Below are positions 25,428 to 34,161 of a stretch of 64,000 nucleotides of DNA, one piece after another (the first letter of the stretch is position 1; every line of letters starts with the position of its first letter). The position numbers were made by a program, and so were the translations under genes. Source of the stretch: Synechococcus sp. PCC 7335 (GTDB lineage: Bacteria; Cyanobacteriota; Cyanobacteriia; Phormidesmidales; Phormidesmidaceae); NCBI RefSeq assembly GCF_000155595.1, contig NZ_DS989904.1, positions 318,477 to 382,476 of the forward strand, in the 5' to 3' direction. The notes beneath the pieces are model-generated. The model did no database searches, was not told where the DNA came from, and saw nothing but the letters and a program-made list of their open reading frames with translations.

Positions 25428-27152
25428 TCAATCGTTTCTAGACTTGATGACACGCACAAACTGAGAATCGACAATGCGAGGTTGACCGTCGATTATTTCT
25501 AGTGTGAAAGTTCGTTCTTCCCGCTGAATATCAGCGTTAGGATAAACATAAGTATTCTGTCCAGTAAGCGTCAGTGTTTTCTCCGTTCGATCGACGACCG
25601 TAAGATTCTCTACAGTAACGCGGCTAAACTTTTCAAAAAACTCTTGGCTAAAGCTCAGGCTAAGTTCTTCTGAAAAGGCAGCAATAGCACTATCCCAAGA
25701 ACGGTTAGAGATATCGCTATAGAGAGTTTCGACTAGCGCGATCGCATCTTCAGGATCAGGCGCAGGTTCCCCTTTAGGAGCGGGTATAGGCGCAGGTGTA
25801 GGTGCAGGCCTGGGTGTAGGAGCTGATACAGGGCTAGGTGTTAGGTCCCCCTCAGTCGAGGGCTGTTCCGAAGGCTGTTCAACGCGCTCTAAACCATCTG
25901 GTGGTGACCTATCGGGTGACCTATCTGGCTCTGACACCACCTGCTCTGATACAGCTTGATTTGATAAGTTGTTGCGCCAAGCTAATAGACCAGTGCTCAA
26001 TATGGCAACAGCACCTATACAAAGACCGAAGGGCAACAAAACATTTCGTCTAGGCGGAGAGGTTGAAGGTGCTGCTGGTCTTTCGGTCTTTAGCAAGGTA
26101 GCCTGCGGTGAGTCAGCCTGCACTCCTTGATTTTGCGACGATACGGCTACAGTTTTGGCTGTGGTAGATGACGGCAGTGGCTGGGTAAGATCAGCAGAAT
26201 GATAGCTGCCTAAACTATTCTCACTATTTGGTTTAGGACGAGCGTACTCTGCAGGCGCTAGGGTCGTAAACTGGCTCAGCTCGGTCGGTAGAGAGTTCAA
26301 AGCGCTAAGGGCATCTGAAGCAGTCGGGAAACGGGTACGAAAGTCATAGCGCACCATCGTGTCTAAGAATGTTCTTAGGGCAGGGTGAATATAGGGTAGC
26401 GTTTCACACCAAGTAATTTCCCCAGTTTCAGGATCGATTGAGAGCGTACTAGGATGACGCTGGGTCAATCCTTGGATTGCAATCATGCCAACAGCATAGA
26501 TATCGCTGCTAAAGTGCGGGCGGCCTGCTACCTGTTCACTAGGCATATAGCCTTGAGTCCCAATAGAGATAGTTCTACCTAGGCTTGTCTGCGCTTGGGT
26601 GATCTGAGTAGTTACCTGTTTGACCGAACCAAAGTCAATCAGCACTAGACGGCTATCAAGATCGCGACGAACCAGATTCGAGGGTTTAATGTCGCGATGA
26701 ATCACCCGCTGCTCGTGCACAAACTTCAGCGTATCTAGCAGATCGCCTAAAAAGCTAACGACTGTAGCTTCTGACCAGCAAGCTGCTGTCTGCGTAGCCA
26801 AATTCAACTCAGATTCTAGCGAGTGACCCCGGACCAAATCCTGTACTAGGTAGAACTCTTGGTTTTCTTCAAAATGAGCTAATAGACGAGGAATCTGGGG
26901 ATGATCTCCCAGCTGAGAGAGCACGCTAGCTTCTGTTTCAAACAGCCGTCTAGCAATTCGTAACTCTTCAGCGTTGCTAAATTGAGGTTTGAGCTGTTTG
27001 ACCACGCATTCAGGATAACCGGGCCTATGACGATCTTGCGCTAAGAAAGTTTGTCCAAATCCGCCAGCGCCTAACCGTCCTGTAATCTGATAGCGCCCCC
27101 CCAGCAGAGGCAGACCTTCTATGTAGCTCGGTAGATGAGATTGATTACTCAT
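25428..27152 (-). CDS. Membrane Ser/Thr protein kinase with C-terminal NTF2-like domain
   Basis: Hanks-type kinase. The catalytic domain occupies about residues 20-280, with the glycine loop GAGGFGQTFLA, catalytic VIHRDIKPSNLV and DFGSVKQ, and the substrate-loop region IGTQGYMPSEQ. A Ser/Pro/Thr-rich linker precedes one membrane segment (LLPFGLCIGAVAILSTGLLAW, about 370-390 with this start). A second Pro/Ala repeat linker (PTPRPAPTPAPIPAP) then leads to a C-terminal domain of about 110 residues. That domain (DAIALVETLYSDISNRSWDSAIAAF...) looks like the SnoaL/NTF2 fold common behind cyanobacterial kinases. I chose ATG 27152; a GTG at 27179 would add nine residues, and neither has a clear ribosome binding site. 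Confidence 0.9.
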   Translation of the reverse strand: MSNQSHLPSYIEGLPLLGGRYQITGRLGAGGFGQTFLAQDRHRPGYPECVVKQLKPQFSNAEELRIARRLFETEASVLSQLGDHPQIPRLLAHFEENQEFYLVQDLVRGHSLESELNLATQTAACWSEATVVSFLGDLLDTLKFVHEQRVIHRDIKPSNLVRRDLDSRLVLIDFGSVKQVTTQITQAQTSLGRTISIGTQGYMPSEQVAGRPHFSSDIYAVGMIAIQGLTQRHPSTLSIDPETGEITWCETLPYIHPALRTFLDTMVRYDFRTRFPTASDALSALNSLPTELSQFTTLAPAEYARPKPNSENSLGSYHSADLTQPLPSSTTAKTVAVSSQNQGVQADSPQATLLKTERPAAPSTSPPRRNVLLPFGLCIGAVAILSTGLLAWRNNLSNQAVSEQVVSEPDRSPDRSPPDGLERVEQPSEQPSTEGDLTPSPVSAPTPRPAPTPAPIPAPKGEPAPDPEDAIALVETLYSDISNRSWDSAIAAFSEELSLSFSQEFFEKFSRVTVENLTVVDRTEKTLTLTGQNTYVYPNADIQREERTFTLEIIDGQPRIVDSQFVRVIKSRND

Positions 27153-27229
27153 AGAAGATTGACTATGGAAAAAGAGCACATTAGGCAGTCAATATAGATC
27201 TTAGTCCATACATCTTGCGTTGCACTTAG

Positions 27230-27273
27230 CGCTTCGACCTAACGCTTCAACTTGGCGCTTCGACCTAGCGCTT
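27230..27273. repeat. 13-bp tandem repeat, about 3.4 copies, upstream of the kinase gene
   Basis: CGCTTCGACCTAA (27230-27242), CGCTTCAACTTGG (27243-27255), CGCTTCGACCTAG (27256-27268) and a partial fourth unit. Located between the kinase start and the RNase gene stop. Confidence 0.85.
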
Positions 27274-27353
27274 TATGAATTAAGCGTTATCGCTTCTAGT
27301 AATAGTTTAAGCCAGGTGAACGCTGCTATAGGTGCATAGCAAATAAAACGGTT

Positions 27354-29399
27354 TCAGCTAGCTGACTCTTCAATAACGGTTTCCTCCTGGTTTGTCGCTA
27401 TGGCAACTTCCTTAAAGCGAATCATTTCTTGACGAGGGTCGGCGTAGCTTACCTGAATCGTCAGCCGCTCACCGACTTCTACAGCTCGGTCGAAGCGCAT
27501 AACGAATTCCAGGCCCAAGTCCTCAAAGATAATTAGGCCCAGGCTCTCATGTTCTCGCAGCCAGCGCACCATGATCACATCCCAGGGCTGTCCTGGGTTT
27601 GCTTCATTCTGCCGCTTTAGGTACTCGATTGCCCAATATTTCTTCGTCTGTCGCTCTACCATTACAGCTTCATAGGCGGCGTTAGAGACGCTGGCAATAA
27701 TCTCAGGCATCTCTACGGGCGTGAACGGCAGGTCGGCTCCGCGCAGATGGGCTTTGATTTGGAAGTGTCCCATCAGATCTGTGTAGCGACGGATGGGAGA
27801 GGTCACCTGGCAGTAGCGATCTAGCCCAAGGGTCGCGTGGCGGGCAGGCGTGATGTTCATCTCGCTCCGAGTCATACATCGGCGAATAGCAGAATCACGC
27901 ACCCATCCAGCTTCTAGCTGCATCAGTTCTTCTTCAGGAGGAAGTTCGGGCTGTGGCTGAGCGCGGAAGGGCAGCGGAATTTTATTGTCTTCGCCGTAGC
28001 GAGCCGCTATCTCACCAGTGAGAATCATCATCTCGGCAACCATTTCACGGGAGTTTGATGATTCGAGGATGTCGATAGTAATCACGTCATCGTCAACTTT
28101 AATGACAGATTCAGGCAGCTGAATATCAATAGCGCCTTGTGATTTTCGCCAGGATAAACGCTGTTTGGCATGATCGAATAGGGCAAGCAGTTCACTCTCT
28201 GCCTGAACACCTAGCTCGATCATTTCATCTGCGTCGTCATAAGTCAGTCGATAGGTGGGTTTCACGACGCTCGGCTGAATACTGTATTCTGCTACACTGC
28301 CATCTTCTGCAAGTAGCACACTGAAACTAAGCGCGTTGCATATCTGGCCTTGAACCAAGCTCATCGGTCCGGCAGCTAACTCGAAAGGGAACATAGGAAT
28401 GACGCCAGTTGGCAAGTACACGGTGGTACAGCGTCTGCGAGCCTCAGTATCTAATATGCCATTGAGACTGATCCAGTAAGTTGGATCAGCAATATGAATC
28501 CACAGCTTCTGACGGCCATCAGCTAGGGTTTCACAGCTAAGGCCGTCGTCGATCTCCTGGGTACTCTCATCATCTATGGTGTAGACCTTCAGATGGGTAA
28601 GATCAACGCGATCGCCTTCTTCAGCAGGCGGCGATTCAATGATTTGGGCTACGCTCGCACTCACTTCTTCAGGAAACTGAGTGGGAATCTGTCGGCGTCG
28701 TAAGGCTAGATTCTCGTGCTGATCCCATAGCCCTAGCGCAACCAAAAAGTCGAAGGCAGCCTCTGGTGACTTGTCTTGGTTAAGCTCAGTGAGTAGCTCT
28801 TGGGCAGCACTCTTTTGGCTAGATTCATCGCCTAGCAGCGCATAGCGTTCAACAATCTCCAAGCGCGGGCGATCGCTCTTTTCCCACTCAACCGACTCGC
28901 CAGATAGCGCGGCCTGAACTCGAGCCAAGAAGCCTTCTCGCTCTACCTGATTAGCAGCTTCACGCGCAATCTTATGCTGAAGCTCTTCAACTTGACTAGC
29001 CGATCTAGGTTCGTAATGGTCACCTTTTTGCTTAAAAAATATTTTGTCCTCGCTGAGCAGTCGATGCGCCGCGTAGCAGAGTGGCGGACTTTGATCAGAA
29101 AATAATAGCTGTGCTAGGGAAGCTGGTGTCGCTGGCTCTTCTAGCTCTAGCAATAGCTCCCATGCCACCTCCAGATTATCTGGATCGATATAGCTCTGCG
29201 CTTCGGTTGTAAACTCTTCAATCTCGGTAGGCTCATAGCTAGCATCGCTGACTTCATAGATGATTTGCCGAGGATGGATAGTATGAGACTGTCCAGCTTG
29301 ATCGACGAGGACCCAATTCTTTTTACCTTCTGGTCTATCAGCGACAGCTAGATAGGGCGATCCTTTCAGCTTGAATTCTATGAGCGTTCCCTTTTCCAC
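27354..29399 (-). CDS. Ribonuclease II/R family exoribonuclease
   Basis: A 681-residue 3'-to-5' exoribonuclease. The RNB catalytic domain spans about residues 270-580: TIDDESTQEIDDGLS supplies the metal-binding acidic cluster, WIHIADPTYWI follows, and RYCQVTSPIRRYTDLMGHFQIKAHL is the conserved C-terminal RNB motif. An S1-like region is at the end (about 600-665). The N-terminal part is short and divergent, as in the cyanobacterial and plastid RNR1-like group. The start is GTG at 29399, preceded closely by AAAGGA. Downstream of rpmG-rpsR on the same strand, an arrangement I know from other cyanobacteria. Confidence 0.9.
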   Translation of the reverse strand: MEKGTLIEFKLKGSPYLAVADRPEGKKNWVLVDQAGQSHTIHPRQIIYEVSDASYEPTEIEEFTTEAQSYIDPDNLEVAWELLLELEEPATPASLAQLLFSDQSPPLCYAAHRLLSEDKIFFKQKGDHYEPRSASQVEELQHKIAREAANQVEREGFLARVQAALSGESVEWEKSDRPRLEIVERYALLGDESSQKSAAQELLTELNQDKSPEAAFDFLVALGLWDQHENLALRRRQIPTQFPEEVSASVAQIIESPPAEEGDRVDLTHLKVYTIDDESTQEIDDGLSCETLADGRQKLWIHIADPTYWISLNGILDTEARRRCTTVYLPTGVIPMFPFELAAGPMSLVQGQICNALSFSVLLAEDGSVAEYSIQPSVVKPTYRLTYDDADEMIELGVQAESELLALFDHAKQRLSWRKSQGAIDIQLPESVIKVDDDVITIDILESSNSREMVAEMMILTGEIAARYGEDNKIPLPFRAQPQPELPPEEELMQLEAGWVRDSAIRRCMTRSEMNITPARHATLGLDRYCQVTSPIRRYTDLMGHFQIKAHLRGADLPFTPVEMPEIIASVSNAAYEAVMVERQTKKYWAIEYLKRQNEANPGQPWDVIMVRWLREHESLGLIIFEDLGLEFVMRFDRAVEVGERLTIQVSYADPRQEMIRFKEVAIATNQEETVIEESAS

Positions 29400-29681
29400 A
29401 GTTCCTTTGGTGTGAGTTTCTGGTGTGAGTTTTGAGCGATCGCCATCTCGCTCTCCCCGGCCAGGATTACAAAAAGAGCGACTATCATTAGCGGAGTTCT
29501 GAGTGCGAAATGGCTACAGCAAAAAAGCTACCTACACTACTAGTCAAAGTAGCAGACAAAAGAAACGAGTCCTTGCCCAATGCAGATAGCTTGATATTTA
29601 TTTGTTTGTCTGACACAAATTTTCTTCAGTGCAGTCTCTTCGATGCGATCTCTTCAGCAGGTCAGATAGCCCAAGAGCAGA

Positions 29682-29897
29682 CTAGCCATCTTCGTTGACG
29701 TACGGCAGCAAAGCAACCACACGGGCTCGCTTGATTGCCTTGGTTAGATCGCGCTGCTGCTTTGACGTCAGGCCAGTAATCCGACGAGGCAGGATTTTAC
29801 CGCGCTCGGTTACGAACTTGCGAAGCAAATCTACATCTTTGTAGTCAATTTTTTCTTCTGGTTTGATCGGAGAAACCCGACGACGGAAGTAAGCCAT
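29682..29897 (-). CDS. rpsR: 30S ribosomal protein S18
   Basis: 71 residues beginning [25 protein letters not shown], then [40 protein letters not shown], the highly conserved S18 sequence with its RNA-binding basic helix. Located 41 bp downstream of rpmG on the same strand, so co-transcribed. Confidence 0.97.
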   Translation of the reverse strand: MAYFRRRVSPIKPEEKIDYKDVDLLRKFVTERGKILPRRITGLTSKQQRDLTKAIKRARVVALLPYVNEDG

Positions 29898-29938
29898 AAC
29901 CTTTTATTCTCTATATCCTTAGCTAGTCGATCTCTTGT

Positions 29939-30127
29939 TTACTTAATTTCCTTATGGACGGTGTGCTTGTTGCAGTGGGTGCAAAACTTTTTCAGCTCCA
30001 TACGACCAGTCGTGTTACGACGGTTCTTTTGGGTGGTGTAGCGCGAAACCCCATTGGAGCGCTTGTCGGGATTAGTACGGCACTCGGTACATTCGAGTGT
30101 TATTACGAGACGGACGCCTTTTGCCAT
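29939..30127 (-). CDS. rpmG: 50S ribosomal protein L33
   Basis: 62 residues with the L33 pattern [25 protein letters not shown] and [17 protein letters not shown]. Both CxxC pairs are retained, so this is the zinc-binding form. First gene of the rpmG-rpsR(-RNase) unit. Confidence 0.97.
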   Translation of the reverse strand: MAKGVRLVITLECTECRTNPDKRSNGVSRYTTQKNRRNTTGRMELKKFCTHCNKHTVHKEIK

Positions 30128-30347
30128 GATTGCTGGAAGAACGAAGAACTTTGTGTCAATGCAGTCTTCAATTGTGCCATAGAATCAGAAAATATGAACT
30201 TAGATTTTGTATCCTATCTAGATAGGACTATCACCTTTGTAACCTGGCGGAAGTACAGTTTCCAGGCTGAAAGCGCAAATGGCACTGGTCAGGTGGCGCA
30301 TAACTCTCGTAGGCTATGCCGGCAGTGGACTGCAATGGCTTGTGCCG

Positions 30348-30743
30348 CTACGTAATGCTTACGGGGGTGATGTCTGTCTGTGAGAAATCATTTCCCTTGA
30401 ACAACAAAGGCTCTTCTCTTGCTTTTGCAAGAGCGTATGCAAAACAATCTCCAAAGTTGAGACCTGCTGAATGCCGCCCTTTGCCATATTCACGCCAAGC
30501 AGCCGCTGCGAGGACAGTTTGAACCTTATCAAAGGGTACAACTTTGAAATCGGCTTCATATACGAACAGTTCTAACTCCGTTCTACCCAGCGCCTGTTTT
30601 CGCGATTCAATTACCAAGTAACACTCTAGAAGTGTTGAGGCCGACATCAAACGAGTACTAGCTGCGGCGATTGCATATACAAAATCCGTTCGTTCTGGTT
30701 CATCGAATAGAACCGCGACAATTGCTGAGGTATCGATAACCAT
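30348..30743 (-). CDS. vapC: VapC-family PIN-domain toxin
   Basis: A 131-residue PIN-domain ribonuclease. N-terminal MVIDTSAIVAVLFDEPE gives the first catalytic Asp (residue 4). ECYLVIES follows at about 39-46 with the conserved Glu, then AGLNFGDCFAYALAKA with the third acidic residue, and LLFKGNDF at the end. The sequence matches the mycobacterial/rhizobial VapC subgroup paired with PSK-type antitoxins. The toxin ATG overlaps the antitoxin stop by one base (TAATG), so the pair is translationally coupled. Looks intact. Confidence 0.92.
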   Translation of the reverse strand: MVIDTSAIVAVLFDEPERTDFVYAIAAASTRLMSASTLLECYLVIESRKQALGRTELELFVYEADFKVVPFDKVQTVLAAAAWREYGKGRHSAGLNFGDCFAYALAKAREEPLLFKGNDFSQTDITPVSIT

Positions 30744-31000
30744 TACCTTGGCAACCCATCTTCGTCATAACCAAAGATGTCGTCCGCACTTCGTTTGTCA
30801 CAGTCAGGCAAAGCAGCACAGCGCAATGCAATCTCATTGAGTCGCTCAGCTAGAGGCCTTGGCTTAGAGCCTTCTTGCTCTGTTTTATGCCTAAATAATG
30901 CTTGCTGGAGAGCCGTCTTCACAGTTTCTGTCAAGCTTTGCCCTGTGAGAGCGGCAAGTTCACGAGCCATACTAAGGGCTTGTGTATCTTTGATGTTCAT
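30743..31000 (-). CDS. vapB: VapB-family antitoxin
   Basis: 85 residues from the ATG at 31000: MNIKDTQALSMARELAALTGQSLTETVKTALQQAL is the ribbon-helix-helix DNA-binding region of the PSK_trans_fac/Rv0623-like VapB family. The acidic C-terminus ADDIFGYDEDGLPR would wrap the toxin. A longer frame opens at 31048, but the family consistently starts MNIKD. Autoregulation of its own promoter is expected for such antitoxins. GGGA touches the start codon, so ribosome binding is not optimal. Confidence 0.9.
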   Translation of the reverse strand: MNIKDTQALSMARELAALTGQSLTETVKTALQQALFRHKTEQEGSKPRPLAERLNEIALRCAALPDCDKRSADDIFGYDEDGLPR

Positions 31001-31080
31001 TCCCGCATCAGCAATAGTATAAGAGCTATACCACTCTACCATCCTCAATGTTGATACGAGTTATGGCTCTGGTTATGGCT

Positions 31081-31653
31081 CTATGCAGGTGTTTGCTTTT
31101 GTTCAACGCCAAATCCGACGAGAGCCAGCTTATCTAGCGGCTGGCCTTCGGGGGGGCGAATGTAGTTGAAGATACGGCGAATCCGCATCTGAGGACTGAT
31201 CAAGGTGATGGAATCGACGGAGATGATGCGCGTATAGCGAGTGGTCATCAGCAATTCGCGGGTACGTGCATCAAAGCGAAAATCGGAAATGATCGGGCGA
31301 TCTTCTTCGTAGGCCCGGTCGCGCAAGTAGGCGCCTTCGAGCACATACTCAGCACTCACCGTCTCATCGTTAGGCACAAAAGCTAAGTTCAGCGACTGAT
31401 CTTTGACGACGCCTGCTTCAGAAACGGTATGAAAAACTAAGTGAAAGCCCGGACAGATCTGCATATCTGTACTCTGCTCAAAGCGGTTGTCCGAAAGGAC
31501 TTTAGCTTTTTTGTCGGCGGTCAGCGGCTGAACTTGAAATTCGGTATGCGATCGCTCAATTACCCCTTCGCTTAAATAATGATAAGTCCGCTCAGAATCC
31601 CAGCCACCCACGCAGCTATCAAAAAACTGATGAAAAATTGCAAGCGCTGTCAT
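31081..31653 (-). CDS. CpcS/CpeS-type phycobiliprotein bilin lyase
   Basis: A 190-residue lipocalin-like lyase that attaches a linear tetrapyrrole to a phycobiliprotein cysteine. Recognisable features are the N-terminal FFDSCVGGWDSERTYHYLSEG, the HTEFQVQPL strand, AYEEDRPIISDFRFDARTRELLMTTRYTRI and PQMRIRRIFNYIRPPEG near the end. Position next to cpeY suggests a role in phycoerythrin or phycoerythrobilin attachment (CpeS/CpeU-like), though the exact subgroup (CpcS, CpcU, CpeS or CpeU) cannot be settled by eye. It lies about 90 bp downstream of cpeY on the same strand. Confidence 0.87.
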   Translation of the reverse strand: MTALAIFHQFFDSCVGGWDSERTYHYLSEGVIERSHTEFQVQPLTADKKAKVLSDNRFEQSTDMQICPGFHLVFHTVSEAGVVKDQSLNLAFVPNDETVSAEYVLEGAYLRDRAYEEDRPIISDFRFDARTRELLMTTRYTRIISVDSITLISPQMRIRRIFNYIRPPEGQPLDKLALVGFGVEQKQTPA

Positions 31654-31714
31654 AGCTAGGCATCCTGAAACTATCGTTGTCTAACGGGTCGTTGTTATCT
31701 GTCGTCATTGTCTA

Positions 31715-31758
31715 TAGATTACAGAGAAGTTAGCTTTAGATTACAGAGAAGTTAGCTT
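31715..31758. repeat. 22-bp perfect tandem repeat across the cpeY stop codon
   Basis: TAGATTACAGAGAAGTTAGC+TT occurs at 31715-31736 and again, without change, at 31737-31758. The cpeY stop codon (31741-31743, minus strand) lies in the copy nearer the gene; the other copy is in the 3' untranslated region. Confidence 0.95.
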
Positions 31759-33003
31759 TTCTTGAACTAGCCAATCGGTAGAATCTATATCCGATTCGTT
31801 AACTGACACGCCTAACTGATCTAGCGCCAGGATTGCCGCATATTGAAGATCCCAAATAGGTATAGTCGCGGCTGTTTTCAATTCATCAATCGCCGCCGAA
31901 TTGCCAAGCTCGCCTAGGGCGATCGCGGCCGCCACTCTAGACTTTTGAAACTGCGGAGCCTTATTGTGCAGCGCCTCTACCAGCAAGTCGTAGGCTTCAC
32001 TCATCTTTAGCCAGCCGCACAGCCGCATCATGTGATAATGCGCGCCGTAATCGTTGTAGCCCTCGGATCTATAACTTTCAACTAGCGCTGTCGGTGCCGC
32101 CTCTGCGTAGTTTTCTATCAGTGTTTTGCTACTCAGGTAGCAGCGGCCAAAGTCGGTGCCGTATAGCGCTTGGATGAGTTCTTCGAGAGCAGGCAGCGAG
32201 CTGTAGGAATGAACAAGCGTGACGTCATCGGGATGGTCGCGCAGGGTCTTTTCTAGCCAAGGTTTGACTTGAGAGAAAGTGATCGCATCCGCCTCTATCC
32301 CCGCTGCTGCCAGCAGCTTAATGCCCCGCAGCCGAAACACCATCGAAACCGGACACTGAGCTATGTTTGGAATTGCCTTGAAGTACTGGGCGTCGATTAA
32401 ATCTTGAATACTGCCACGCCGCGCGTTCACATTCGTATTTTGCAAATAGCCTAGTATCTTCGGTATGACACTTTCATCGCCCTTTAGCCGGTAGAGAGCC
32501 GACAGCGCTGCACTGGCAATCGGTCCGCTTTCACTGCTTATAAAAGGGCGAATCCGTTCTACAGCCGGCTCATAGCCTAGAGTCGCTAGGGTGTGGATAA
32601 TGGTTCGATAGCTTTGCTCAGGTCGCTCTAACTGCTTAGCCAGTTGTTCTAGCGTGGCTGAGTTGTCTGTCCCAATTTCACCGAGTGCCCAGGCCGCATT
32701 TTCGACTAGATAGTTATCTTCGTCACTTAGGCAAGCTTTGATCGCAGGTAGAGCTGCCTTTACCTTCAATCGACCTAGGCTTTCCACCGCTTTTCGTCGC
32801 ACGATGCGATTATCTAGATCGGGCACCGTATTGTTCGCTGCTCGCATAAGCGCTGCGATCGCCCGCTCCGTATTAAAATTTACGAGGTGAGAGGCCGCAA
32901 TATACCGGCTCGATGCCTCGTTTGAATCATCCGCAGGCCCATCTAAAATCTCAATGGCCTGATCTTCGCTCAGATTAAACAGACTAGAAAACCGATTGGT
33001 CAT
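31741..33003 (-). CDS. cpeY: CpeY, HEAT-repeat phycoerythrobilin lyase subunit
   Basis: A 420-residue E/F-type bilin lyase. In characterised cyanobacteria CpeY, helped by CpeZ, attaches phycoerythrobilin to Cys82 of alpha-phycoerythrin. The sequence closely fits my memory of CpeY: RFSSLFNLSEDQAIEILD, SSRYIAASHLVNFNTERAI, LDNRIVRRKAVESLGRL, GTDFGRCYLSSKTLIENYA, YNDYGAHYHMMRLCGWL and QFQKSRVAAAIALGELG, all within HEAT/PBS repeats. I chose ATG 33003; a TTG at 33036 would add 11 residues. It shares a 147-bp divergent region with the CpeF-like gene. The stop codon is in a 22-bp tandem repeat. Confidence 0.9.
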   Translation of the reverse strand: MTNRFSSLFNLSEDQAIEILDGPADDSNEASSRYIAASHLVNFNTERAIAALMRAANNTVPDLDNRIVRRKAVESLGRLKVKAALPAIKACLSDEDNYLVENAAWALGEIGTDNSATLEQLAKQLERPEQSYRTIIHTLATLGYEPAVERIRPFISSESGPIASAALSALYRLKGDESVIPKILGYLQNTNVNARRGSIQDLIDAQYFKAIPNIAQCPVSMVFRLRGIKLLAAAGIEADAITFSQVKPWLEKTLRDHPDDVTLVHSYSSLPALEELIQALYGTDFGRCYLSSKTLIENYAEAAPTALVESYRSEGYNDYGAHYHMMRLCGWLKMSEAYDLLVEALHNKAPQFQKSRVAAAIALGELGNSAAIDELKTAATIPIWDLQYAAILALDQLGVSVNESDIDSTDWLVQEKLTSL

Positions 33004-33150
33004 AGCAGTCAAAAACCGGTCAAAGGCGGCCTGCAAAACTGTTCACTGCTTATAGGATCGCATTAGAGAGCGCCTAGATCAAAAAAACAATTCGAAACCA
33101 GCTTGTAAAATGCAGCTCCCTAGATAACCTCTGTATATAACCAAACGTTT

Positions 33151-34041
33151 ATGACTAGTCCCGGACAACCTGCCCTCTCCCACGCCGAAGCTGACGCACT
33201 TATCGTTGAAGTTCAAACTCAGCAGAACACAGGCACCTTCGATGCTACTGACGTCCAATTGATAGAGCAGCTAGTCGAAGGCTTCAACGATACTCGGGGA
33301 ATGAAACGTCTAGCCTTCGCTGAGATTTTGGGTAAAGTCGGGAAACCGGCTACGCCCGCACTAATCAACGGACTAAGGCAGCATGAAAACCCGACTGTCA
33401 GACGAGCCTGTGCTAAAACCATGACGCTAATCGCCGACCCCTCGACGATTCCAACCCTTGTCCATTCATTGCTTCATGATGACGATACGGTGGTTAGAGG
33501 ATCGGCTGTCGGTGCGTTAGCGGTGATGGGAGAAGCGGCCGCGCCTGTCCTGCTCGATATTATCGCCTCACCTGCCTACCCTGATAGCTCTAAAGGACTG
33601 GCAACTTGGGGGCTGTCTTTTATCGGCAGAGCTGGCGCACAGCATTTGTATCAGGCAATCGATTCTGACCAAGCCGAAGTTCGTAGCGCTGTGGTGGGTG
33701 CGCTCACTAGCCTGGCGCAAGATAATGACGACCAAGAGGCGCTAGGGTTGATTATTAGCAGCCTTAGCGATCGCTCTGCTATGGTTCGCTCTGAGGCTGC
33801 CGCCGCGCTTGGTAAACTCAGCAATCCAGACATGGTGAGCTATCTAACGACAGCGCTACCTGATAGAGATAGTGACGTTAGAAAGACAGTGGCAATGGCC
33901 CTGATGAAAATCGGAGACAGCCAGGCGATCGCACCTCTCAAGACTGCTTTAGAGAATGAAACCGACGAAGCTCTACAACCTGTTTTCCGGTTAGCCATTT
34001 CCCAGTTAGAACGAAAAGTGGAAGCGGATGATTGGGATTAG
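33151..34041 (+). CDS. cpeF: CpeF-like HEAT-repeat bilin lyase family protein
   Basis: A 296-residue protein made of about five HEAT/PBS-lyase repeats (RGMKRLAFAEILGKVGKPATPALINGL, NPTVRRACAKTMTLIADPSTIPTLVHSLL, DTVVRGSAVGALAVMGEAAAPVLLDII and so on). Length and sequence fit the CpeF (MpeV-related) group, which in Fremyella attaches the doubly linked phycoerythrobilin to beta-phycoerythrin. CpeZ is shorter (about 205 residues), so I think it less likely. The gene name is a family judgement from memory. Divergent from cpeY, which supports a phycoerythrin role. The C-terminus is acidic (EADDWD). Confidence 0.68.
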   Translation: MTSPGQPALSHAEADALIVEVQTQQNTGTFDATDVQLIEQLVEGFNDTRGMKRLAFAEILGKVGKPATPALINGLRQHENPTVRRACAKTMTLIADPSTIPTLVHSLLHDDDTVVRGSAVGALAVMGEAAAPVLLDIIASPAYPDSSKGLATWGLSFIGRAGAQHLYQAIDSDQAEVRSAVVGALTSLAQDNDDQEALGLIISSLSDRSAMVRSEAAAALGKLSNPDMVSYLTTALPDRDSDVRKTVAMALMKIGDSQAIAPLKTALENETDEALQPVFRLAISQLERKVEADDWD

Positions 34042-34130
34042 GGAAATATAAGCCACATACAGCTAGCAGATGAGTCCTTTGCAAAGCAAGAGAGCTACAC
34101 CTACGGGCGCTAGATGGCTACCTTCTATGC

Positions 34131-34160
34131 TTTCTATATCTTGACTTTCTATATCTTGAC
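34131..34160. repeat. 15-bp perfect tandem repeat just before a start codon
   Basis: TTTCTATATCTTGAC at 34131-34145 and 34146-34160. One base separates it from the ATG at 34162. If translation begins at the upstream ATG (34114), it encodes FYILT twice. Confidence 0.95.
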
Positions 34161-34161
34161 T

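Noticed and set aside
29510-29698. 62-codon plus-strand frame between the RNase gene and rpsR, with ATG
   Set aside because: It overlaps the end of rpsR on the other strand, matches nothing and has no convincing ribosome binding site.
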